64,000 nt of DNA, from contig NZ_JAWDIY010000021.1 in assembly GCF_032380655.1 (NCBI RefSeq), positions 30,319 through 94,318 of the forward strand, read 5' to 3'. Shown here in pieces: positions 46,387 to 54,110 of the stretch (its first letter is position 1; the number at the start of each line of letters is the position of its first letter). The position numbers and the translations under genes were made by a program. Source of the stretch: Diplocloster hominis (GTDB lineage Bacteria; Bacillota; Clostridia; Lachnospirales; Lachnospiraceae). The notes beneath the pieces are model-generated. The model had not been told where the DNA came from, ran no database searches, and saw only the letters and a list, made by a program, of their open reading frames with translations.

Positions 46387-46592
46387 ACGGAATTGGAAAA
46401 TTTCTTTTTGGGAGGTGGGGGCGGAAAAACCGGGAAGGCCGCACGCGGACCCGGGGGAGATGGCGTTGGGGGACGGGGGCCCTCCGGAGGGGCTTAGGGC
46501 TTGCGCTGACAGCTGCTAAGTAAAGGCGGGAGCCGGATTCAGGTACCGAGCCTATTCGCCGGGAACTCAACCTCCTGCCCGAAAAAAGAAAG

Positions 46593-46626
46593 CCCTGAAA
46601 AAGCTCAATACTACACTTTTTCAGGG
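46593..46626 (-). terminator. Terminator of the ADP-ribosylglycohydrolase operon
   Basis: CCCTGAAAAAG and CTTTTTCAGGG form a perfect 11-bp stem with a 12-base loop; on the minus strand CTTTCTTTTTTC follows. It lies about 225 bases past the gene; 46627-46851 is AT-rich with no feature I can name. To its left, 46389-46500 is G-rich on the plus strand. Confidence 0.75.
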
Positions 46627-46851
46627 TTCCTGATAATCCCGTAATTCGCTCACACTATTAGTAAGATACTACTACATCGTAAATTAAGTTCCTGATGCTT
46701 TTGTTTCCAGAATGTCCTGATTTATCAATACTGCTATAGATGCTTTTGAACCAGAAACTTATTATCTGATGTACTACTCATAATAAATAATAGCTGCCGC
46801 AGCTTACGGGTTTTCTACTTATTCAATTAATGTCCGGTCTCCAAAATCTGT

Positions 46852-48744
46852 TTATATCTCTGACGCAAAATCTGTATACCACCGTTTCCGATGGAAGTGT
46901 TCCCCTTCGTATTTTCGCAGGCCGAAGCTGAATTTGAGGCTTTCGGTTCTGCGAAGGAGTTTCAGAACGATTTCATTTTCCCCTTTGGCCAGGCGTATGA
47001 TCTCGTAGTTGTTGGTGGGAGTCCACAGGCGTATCTCGTCCCGCTCCATGACCAATTCCTGGTTCACCCACAGGCGGTATCCGTCATTGTTGCCGATCAC
47101 TACCCACAGCTCCCGGTCTTCCGGTGATATGAGAGTCTGTCTTACATAGACCGCCCCCTGTCCCCGGAAGGTAAAGGTCTCATCCAGGGGAAGCAGATCC
47201 TCGTAAGCGTTGATCCACACCGTGTCTTCTTCCTGGAATGCTTTTCTGAAGTTTTGTTCATCCAGATAAGCTTTGTTTAGGTAGGCCGCGTTGTTAACCA
47301 TACACTCTAAGGTCGGCAGGTTACAGCCTTCTCCGTGGGGGGAGGGCTGTCCCGGACGGTCCTGTTTTTCCAGAGCCTCAAAATATGGCCCAACCGCCTG
47401 CCATACCATAGCCCCTGCGATCCCGAACTCGTGAACGGTTTCCGCGTATTCGATCTGCAGCAGGTTTTTATTATTGATCTGTTTTACCTGGCCAGTGGTA
47501 TGGATCTGGATCGGGACGCTTTTGCTTTCCCCTGCGTTCAGGGAGACAGGCTGCCGGCTGCCTGAGATTTCCCACCCCTTAGGCAAGCCGCTGACCGTGA
47601 CCGTACCATCGACACTATGATCGCTCTGATTGTGCAGGGTAATATCACACGTACACTGATCCATCCGCCCGATCGCCGGCTGGGATGTATAGTTTACTTC
47701 GATCTGAATGCCCGGGTTATCTCCTCTGCCCGCCGGTTCCGGGATTCTCACATCATCAGGAATGCCGGTAATATCCGCGGCGTTGGCCAGGATTCCAACA
47801 GCGCAGGTCTCTTTCGCCAGTGCAGCGATGGAATTGTTCTCCCGTTCTACGGCAATACCTATCACGAAATGATCCGTTGCCATAGCTTTGAGTGCCGGAT
47901 CGATGCCGGCGGCACCAATGGTAATGCCCAACAGGGCGGCCGCGGTGGCGCAGGTACAGTCGGTATCGTAGCCGCAGCGGAATGCAATATTGACAGTCCG
48001 GTCCATATCCCCTTCCCCATATAGCAGCGCGATGATCACGATTCCCAGATTCGTCACCGCATTGGTAAAGTCAAAATGGGCATATTTCCGCATCATCCGG
48101 GTCCTGGCGGTCTGCCAGTCCCGGCAGCCGGCTGCATAGTCCCTCCGGACATCCTCCACACAGTTCCTGGGGCGGGACCCTTCCGGAAGATACCGCAGCT
48201 GGCTGTCGATCAGCTTCTGGATATCCGGCTCTGCAAAAGCCGCTGCCTCCATCGCCGCATAGTATTCTTCGATCCATACCGCTGCCCCGGCATGGTCCAG
48301 GCAGCCGTCCATCCGGGCGTACAAAGCGGCTTTCTCCGGATTCCCGGGAAAGATCATTCCCCAGATCTCCGAGCGGATCGGACATCCCTCGCCCTCCTGA
48401 AAGACCGGGTTATTAAAAGATCCGCTGCAGGGCGGCATGATCCCCCGCTCATAGTTTTTCAGAAACAATCCGTATTCGCTGAACGGGTACCAACACTGCC
48501 GATTCCAGGCGTCCGCCAGATCCCTGGAAGTAATGGACAGCCCTTTCTTTTGCAGCACCTCCAGCCACAATAGCTGGAGATCGAGATCATCGTTGGGCAG
48601 GTCCGGCCGGATTACTTCCCGGTAATGCTCATAAGGGATCACTTTCTTGATCCCCTCCACCGGAGCTCCTGCGGCGCCGCCCAGGCATTTGCCGATCCAG
48701 CCGCCGTGAACTTTGTCGAGATATTCTTGATATGTGATCTGCAT
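46852..48744 (-). CDS. ADP-ribosylglycohydrolase-fold enzyme with C-terminal accessory domains
   Basis: 630 residues. About 1-310 is an ADP-ribosylglycohydrolase fold: GGWIGKCLGGAAGAPVEG (about 14-31), the metal-binding NDDLDLQLLWLE (about 51) in place of the usual TDDT, and RCGYDTDCTCATAAALLG (about 257), the second metal site. After it comes an Ig-like NEW3-type domain (VTVSGLPKGWEISG, about 378) and a beta-rich C-terminal domain (RQTLISPEDRELWVVIGNND) as in glycoside hydrolases. The family cleaves N- or O-glycosidic bonds to ADP-ribose. With these modules and a place at the end of a sugar ABC operon, a carbohydrate substrate is more likely. No signal peptide; cytosolic. Confidence 0.82.
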   Translation of the reverse strand: MQITYQEYLDKVHGGWIGKCLGGAAGAPVEGIKKVIPYEHYREVIRPDLPNDDLDLQLLWLEVLQKKGLSITSRDLADAWNRQCWYPFSEYGLFLKNYERGIMPPCSGSFNNPVFQEGEGCPIRSEIWGMIFPGNPEKAALYARMDGCLDHAGAAVWIEEYYAAMEAAAFAEPDIQKLIDSQLRYLPEGSRPRNCVEDVRRDYAAGCRDWQTARTRMMRKYAHFDFTNAVTNLGIVIIALLYGEGDMDRTVNIAFRCGYDTDCTCATAAALLGITIGAAGIDPALKAMATDHFVIGIAVERENNSIAALAKETCAVGILANAADITGIPDDVRIPEPAGRGDNPGIQIEVNYTSQPAIGRMDQCTCDITLHNQSDHSVDGTVTVSGLPKGWEISGSRQPVSLNAGESKSVPIQIHTTGQVKQINNKNLLQIEYAETVHEFGIAGAMVWQAVGPYFEALEKQDRPGQPSPHGEGCNLPTLECMVNNAAYLNKAYLDEQNFRKAFQEEDTVWINAYEDLLPLDETFTFRGQGAVYVRQTLISPEDRELWVVIGNNDGYRLWVNQELVMERDEIRLWTPTNNYEIIRLAKGENEIVLKLLRRTESLKFSFGLRKYEGEHFHRKRWYTDFASEI

Positions 48745-48843
48745 GGTATTTCTCCTTTTTCAATAATATAAAACTTTGCATCACGGATATTCACGCCGCA
48801 AGACATATATCGCTGTCACAGATAAATCCTGCACATGCAAAGA

Positions 48844-49680
48844 CTATTTTAATATCGCACCGGCCGAGAAGGTTTTCTCCACCTGATTGCTGAAAAATAC
48901 AAACAGCAGAACCGGCAGAATACTGGTTATAACCATAGCTGCGAACATGCCGCCGTAATCCGTCCCGTATTTTCCGGAAGAATAGTTCATCAGCGCGATG
49001 GGCAGGGTCCGGTATTTTTCACCGTTAATCAGCACCAGTGCATAGATGAATTCGTTCCAGCTGTTGATAAATGTATTGATACACATTGTGGCCACCGCCG
49101 GTTTGATAATCGGCGTGATAATCTTAAATAGAATCGTAAAGATGCCGGCTCCGTCCATCACCGCCGCCTCTTCCATTTCCATCGGGATGCCCTTCATAAA
49201 ACTGCAGGCCATCAGCGTCGCCATTGCGATATTAAAGGCGGATATGGTCAGAATCAAAGACATCGGATTGTTGACCAGATGCATTTCCCGCAGCATCACG
49301 AAGATCGGCACGATAACGATCTGGGACGGAAGCAGGATACCAAGGGTCACCACTTTATTTAGTTTCCCAGCCCCTTTCCATCTCATTCTGGTCAGCGCAT
49401 AAGCCAGCATGGTGGCGGAAACCACGGTCAGCACCAGGGTAGCGCCGGTCACAATCACACTGTTCAAAAAGAACTTCAGTATATCCCGGTTAAACAGCGC
49501 ATCCGTATAATTCTCAAATTTCCAGAACGACGGCAGTCCAAAAGAGCTCCCCGTCATAATCTCCGAAGTATCCTTAAAAGAGTTCAGCAGCATCCAGAAC
49601 AGAGGATATACGGAAGAAAACGCACAGATACCGAACACCACCGTCAGTGCAACCCGGATCCATTTATGTTGTATTCTCAT
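48844..49680 (-). CDS. Sugar ABC transporter permease, MalG type (second locus)
   Basis: 278 residues, six membrane segments, EAA loop IPMEMEEAAVMDGAGIFTIL (about 172-191). It is 12 bp behind the MalF-type permease; SD GAGGG. As in the first locus, no ATPase gene is present, so an ATPase encoded elsewhere is implied. Confidence 0.92.
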   Translation of the reverse strand: MRIQHKWIRVALTVVFGICAFSSVYPLFWMLLNSFKDTSEIMTGSSFGLPSFWKFENYTDALFNRDILKFFLNSVIVTGATLVLTVVSATMLAYALTRMRWKGAGKLNKVVTLGILLPSQIVIVPIFVMLREMHLVNNPMSLILTISAFNIAMATLMACSFMKGIPMEMEEAAVMDGAGIFTILFKIITPIIKPAVATMCINTFINSWNEFIYALVLINGEKYRTLPIALMNYSSGKYGTDYGGMFAAMVITSILPVLLFVFFSNQVEKTFSAGAILK

Positions 49681-49692
49681 TTCTTTTCCCTC

Positions 49693-50577
49693 CTACTCCG
49701 CACTTCTGCCCTTTTTAAACAGCCAGTTAATCACAGCCAGCACCACACAGGTTTCCAATATCACCATCAGGCCCACTGCAGCGGCCAGGCCGTATCTCTG
49801 ATTTGAAAAAGCCTGCTTATACATATACATCATCACCGTAGTGGTCAGATCCCCCGGCCCTCCGCCTGTCATAATATAAACCTGCGGAAAAGTAAACAGA
49901 CCGCCGATGGCGGATATGGTCACGCACATCTTCGCCACATCCTTAAGCAGCGGCAGCGTAATATGCCTTACCGTCTGCCAAAAGCCCGCCCCGTCTAACT
50001 GCGCCGCTTCAAAATAGCTCTCCGGGATCGCCTTGATCCCCGAGTACGACATCAAAAGATCCATACCGAACATCCACCACATACCCACTATGGCGATACA
50101 GACCATGGCCGTCTTTGGATTAATCAGCCATTCATTCTGCAAAAATCCCAGCCCAATCTTATCCAGCATAGTATTCAAAAGGCCCCAGTCCGCATGGTAA
50201 ATGGTCAGCCACAACTGGGAGATAACTGAAATCGACAGTACCAGCGGTATGATAAATGCAGTGCGCAGTATTTTCTGTGTCTTAGGTCCCAGCGTACACA
50301 GCAGAATCGACACCGCGATCGCCAGTATCGCATTACAAAGCACAGCCAGCAGGCACAGGCCCAGAGAAGCCAGATTCGCCCTCATAAATCCATCATCCGT
50401 AAACAGCTGTACAAAATTCTTAAGCCCTATAAACTTAGCCGGTGTCAGACCATCCGTTTTCTGGAGGGACATGACCACTATATTCAAGATGGGATACAGC
50501 ACAAAGGCAATCAACAACAGCATGGCCGGAGCGCACAGCATAAAGATATACCATTTGTTCCCTAACACTTTCTTCAT
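49693..50577 (-). CDS. Sugar ABC transporter permease, MalF type (second locus)
   Basis: 294 residues, six membrane segments, EAA loop IPESYFEAAQLDGAGFWQTV (about 180-199). SD AAGGAAAGGA. Its usual partner, the binding-protein gene, is 1.76 kb upstream because LPE-4, the minisatellite and LPE-5 lie between them. Unless readthrough occurs this gene needs its own promoter; I see none that is convincing between LPE-4 and the start. Confidence 0.92.
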   Translation of the reverse strand: MKKVLGNKWYIFMLCAPAMLLLIAFVLYPILNIVVMSLQKTDGLTPAKFIGLKNFVQLFTDDGFMRANLASLGLCLLAVLCNAILAIAVSILLCTLGPKTQKILRTAFIIPLVLSISVISQLWLTIYHADWGLLNTMLDKIGLGFLQNEWLINPKTAMVCIAIVGMWWMFGMDLLMSYSGIKAIPESYFEAAQLDGAGFWQTVRHITLPLLKDVAKMCVTISAIGGLFTFPQVYIMTGGGPGDLTTTVMMYMYKQAFSNQRYGLAAAVGLMVILETCVVLAVINWLFKKGRSAE

Positions 50578-50617
50578 ATCTCATAGTTCCTTTCCTTAAT
50601 ATATATTGGTATTCTTG

Positions 50618-50911
50618 GGGCCGGGGCGGGATGGCGCAAGGGCAGCCTGTGGGGGCGGGGGCGAATCAGTAACGGGCGCCAAATCGCTTCGACTGTGCCT
50701 AAGAACGGGTAACTCCGAAGAGGGGGAAACCTCTTATTAGCAGGACCCGGGGCAAACTCGCCAAAGAACGGCTCAGACAGTGCCCCGGGTCCTGCGAGGT
50801 TTCCCCCTCTTCTGCGTAACCCGTTCTAAGGCACAGTCTCAAGCGATTTGGCGCCCGTTACTGATTCGCCCCCGCCCCCACAGGCTGCCCTTGCGCCATC
50901 CCGCCCCTACC
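50618..50911. repeat. Long palindromic element LPE-4 (core family, reversed)
   Basis: Outer arms of 67 bp (from 50623, and ending 50907) are perfectly complementary, yet their sequence is unrelated to the arms of LPE-2, -3 and -5 for most of their length. The core matches the family in reversed orientation (AAGAACGGGTAACTCC, TTATTA bulge, GACCCGGGGCA helix, GCC/GGC tip). GGCCC lies on the left; the right boundary is AGGTAGGGG on the minus strand, the least conserved of the six. Confidence 0.92.
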
Positions 50912-50984
50912 TTGGTGATACCTTAGATTCATATTCTACATTTACTACATGAACTGTTGCCGTTTAAACATTTTGGTTTTTTAA

Positions 50985-51615
50985 TATATGGTTTTTCTAT
51001 AGTTGTGTTTACCTATAGTTTACGTTCTACTGTAGTTGTTTTTTGTGTAGCTATATTTTCCCTATAGACACGTATCCTATAACTATGTTTTCCTTTGATA
51101 CGTAGTCTTTAGCTACATTTTTCTATAAAATCCCTATAACAACATTTTGTCTTAGTTACGCTTCTTTTAGATATGTTCTCTATAGCTGCGTAAACTATAT
51201 CTACACTTTGCCCGACTTACGTTTTCTTTAAGTACGTTTTCTATAGCTGCGTATACTATATCTACGTTTTGCCTGACTTACCTTTCCTTTAAGTACATTT
51301 TCAATAGCTGCGTATACTATATCTACGTTTTGCCTGACTTACGTCTCCTTAAGATACGTTTTTCTCTGGCTGCATATACTATATCTATGTTTTACCAGAC
51401 TTACGTCTCCTTTAGATACGTTTTTTATAACTGTATATACGATAACTATGTTTTACCCTAGTTACGATTCCTTTAGCTACATTTCCAATAGCTTCATATA
51501 TTATAACTACGTTTCAACTCAGCTACATTTCTTTCAGTTATATTTCCTACAGCTTCATAAATTTTATAACTACGTTTACCTTAGCTGGGTTTCCTTTAGT
51601 TACACCACCTATAGT
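50985..51615. repeat. AT-rich minisatellite, about 61-bp period
   Basis: Recognisable units start near 51181, 51242, 51303, 51365, 51427, 51487 and 51549, each with CTATAGCTGCGTATACTATA-type start and two to three TACGTTT motifs about 15-20 bases apart. Units at the ends are degenerate. No convincing reading frame. The array lies between LPE-4 and LPE-5 inside the second sugar operon. 51620-51960 is AT-rich with nothing else I can name. Confidence 0.85.
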
Positions 51616-51968
51616 AACGATTCATACAAATTCGTATTTTAAATTGCGTCTTACTATGATTTCAAATATTCAATTAGTCTTTATATCAATTTCTAATTAA
51701 CTGAAATTTTGCTAGATCAACTCGAAAACCCTCCAAAATAAATGATCTCTTCTGGACAAATATTCAAAAATGCAAACTGTCCTTTATCATTTGAAAGGGA
51801 AAGAGGGCACTTATTGATCTTCTATTCCGGAAAAACTAATAAATAAAGTCAAACCAGTCGTCCAATAGGTATAATAGAAATACTAAATATCTTTTTCGTC
51901 TGAACCTAATATCCGTCCGAATGGTTCCACCTCTGCAGAAATGCACATGAAACCAGGCCTGCTATAAT

Positions 51969-52257
51969 GCAGGGATGAGAGGGAAGCGGCGGGGCCTTGC
52001 GGGGTGGGGCGGAAAATCTCGTGGGGCCAAATCGCTTGAGGCCGGTCTTAGAACGGGTTACGCAGATGATGGGAGAACCTCGCAGGGCCTGGAACACTGT
52101 CCGAGCCGTATTGTGGCGAGTTTGTTCCAGGCCCTGCCAATAAGAGGTTCTCCCATCATCGGAGTTACCCGTTCTTAGGCCGGCCGAAGCGATTTGGCCC
52201 CACGAGATTTTCCGCCCCACCCCGCAAGGCCCCGCCGCTTCTCTCTCATCCCGGCCC
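51969..52257. repeat. Long palindromic element LPE-5 (core family, forward)
   Basis: Outer arms of 66 bp (from 51972, and ending 52252) match with one mismatch. Core as in LPE-2: CTTAGAACGGG, TTACGCA/GGAGTTA internal loop, GGGAGAACCTC helix, one-sided TAATAA bulge, GCAGGGCCTGGAACA helix, GCC/GGC tip. Boundaries TATAATGCAGGG and GGCCCC. It starts about 80 bases after the binding-protein stop and could end that transcript. Confidence 0.92.
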
Positions 52258-52336
52258 CATATTCACCCCGCTCCCATATTCACCCCGGTCCCAGCCCCGG
52301 CCCCATATTCCCTCAGTCCTAAACACCCATCAATTC

Positions 52337-53731
52337 TTATTCTTCCAGTGCAGCCTTATCCATATCAGCCAGATAATCCTCCACACCGTAATCCGCAGTG
52401 TTAGTCATAAACTTACTGGTCGCCTGCATCACTCCTGAGGATGCCGCCGCCGTAGGCATCACGTCCTGTACCAGCCCATAGACAAAGCCGAAATTCTGCA
52501 TGTCAGCCGCCAGCTGCGCTACCGGTTCCGCAAAGTCTTTGTCATATTTCCAGCCCATTACGTCCGCTTTGTAGACAGTGAACGGGTTTCCTTTTTCTTC
52601 GTACACATATTTGCAGCGTAGCTCGGCAACTGCCTGGCACAGAGCCACCGCTTCATCGGGGTGTTCGGTTCCTGCGTATACCATCATACCGGAGTTCTGT
52701 TTTACACCGCCCGCACAGTTTTTACCGTATTGGTCCACGTCTGCATCGTTGACTACCGGATAGTAGAAATATCCGAAATCTTCACCCATTTTATCGGCAC
52801 AGGATGCCACTGCCCAGGAACCGTTGGCCATCATGGCCGCTTTGCCGGTCTCGAATAACGGCAGAGCCTCGTCAATACCGGTCAGCGCCACGTTCTTGGA
52901 GAATGCGCCCATGTCCATCAGTTCTTTCATCACTTCCGCGCCCTTGGTGTAGGGTTCGTCGGAGAATTTCGCCTGACCGTCCACGATCTTTTTGGTGATT
53001 TCCGGATCGATCGAGTATGCGAAGCCTTCCACCATCATGGCAGCACACCAGCCATCTTTGGCTCCTACGGAGATCGGAACGATTTCGGTTTTCGCCAGAG
53101 TCTCTACGACTTTCTTTAACTCTGTAACGGTCTTGGGTACTTCCAGATTGTTGTCCGCGAAGATTTTCTTATTGTATAACATGATTTCATAGGAAATATC
53201 TTCAAAGGGGATTCCATATGTATGTCCGTCGGCTGCCGGCAGTTTCGCAGAAGGGATTACTTTGTCCCAGTAACCGCTGGCTTCCAGATAATCATCCAGA
53301 GGTAACGCGCTCTTGGACTCCAGGATCGGAGTCGCCCAGCTTCCGCCTCTCTCCCACCATACGTCCAGGCCTTCTCCGCCTGCTGCGATCATGGTTCTGA
53401 CCTTGGTCTCATAGGTCTGGGCATCCCCAGGGCTCATTTCCAGTTCTACCTCCACATTGGGCAGAACTTCCGGCAGATGTTCCATCACATATTTCATTTC
53501 TTCCTGAACGTTTTCATCGGTATCATTAAATAACATGTTCAATTTAACTTTCTCGCCGGAAGCCGCTGTTTCCTTCGGTGCCTCCGCAGCATCCGCTGGT
53601 TTTTCTGTCTGGGTCTGTGCCGGCTCCTGGGCCGCTGCGTCCTTTTCCCCGCCGGAGCTGCCGCAGGCGGTCAGCGTACCGATCATGGCTGTTGCCAGTA
53701 CCAGTGACATCCATTTCTTCCATTTACACAT
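52337..53731 (-). CDS. Sugar-binding lipoprotein of ABC transporter (second locus)
   Basis: 464 residues. Signal peptide with lipobox LTAC (Cys23), Ala/Glu/Lys-rich linker, then a family 1 solute-binding protein (VKLNMLFNDTDENVQEEMKY; IPFEDISYEIMLYNKKIFADN; LFETGKAAMMANGSWAVASC, each in part). SD GGGAGG. Should feed the MalF/MalG-type permeases downstream. Divergent from a histidine kinase gene, as is usual for regulated sugar loci. Confidence 0.92.
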   Translation of the reverse strand: MCKWKKWMSLVLATAMIGTLTACGSSGGEKDAAAQEPAQTQTEKPADAAEAPKETAASGEKVKLNMLFNDTDENVQEEMKYVMEHLPEVLPNVEVELEMSPGDAQTYETKVRTMIAAGGEGLDVWWERGGSWATPILESKSALPLDDYLEASGYWDKVIPSAKLPAADGHTYGIPFEDISYEIMLYNKKIFADNNLEVPKTVTELKKVVETLAKTEIVPISVGAKDGWCAAMMVEGFAYSIDPEITKKIVDGQAKFSDEPYTKGAEVMKELMDMGAFSKNVALTGIDEALPLFETGKAAMMANGSWAVASCADKMGEDFGYFYYPVVNDADVDQYGKNCAGGVKQNSGMMVYAGTEHPDEAVALCQAVAELRCKYVYEEKGNPFTVYKADVMGWKYDKDFAEPVAQLAADMQNFGFVYGLVQDVMPTAAASSGVMQATSKFMTNTADYGVEDYLADMDKAALEE

Positions 53732-53941
53732 TATAATTTCCTCCCTTTTTTCGCTGCCGTTGATCCTCCACGCATTTTCAGTTTTTTCTCAATCCTGTTT
53801 GCGGATTCCTCATGCGGGCTTATCAGGCATCTTTGATGTCTTTATCCTAAATCATTTTCTTTTCTGAGAGAATGGAATTTTACGACCTCACATGGAAAAA
53901 ACGAATCGCTTCGCGGAAACCGCTGTCCATTTTCATCTCTC

Positions 53942-53963
53942 TATTATATAATAAGAACGTTCT
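53942..53963. promoter_or_regulatory. Divergent promoter region with AGAACGTTCT palindrome
   Basis: A TATAAT box on the minus strand (53942-53947) is followed within a promoter length by the perfect palindrome AGAACGTTCT (53954-53963), between the binding-protein gene and the divergent kinase gene. It may be a regulator site. The -35 is weak. The remainder of 53732-54110 holds only the two SD sequences. Confidence 0.4.
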
Positions 53964-54110
53964 ATTGGATACGATCGATAGCTGCCGCCCGCGCTGAAAA
54001 TTAGTTATAAACACTTATAAATGATTTTGCGCAAAATGGCAAATTATTGTTCCGGTGAATCCGGGTTCGGCTAGAAATACTTATATCCATACGAGGTAAG
54101 GAGATGTGGG

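Noticed and set aside
50985..51615. Possible CRISPR array
   Set aside because: Repeats are contiguous and degenerate with 61-bp period, without unique spacers of constant length, and no cas genes are present.
51969..51990. TATAAT directly before the LPE-5 end as a promoter for an LPE transcript
   Set aside because: The TATA-like stretch recurs at several copies, but no -35 is recognisable at any, so I keep it as a boundary motif only.
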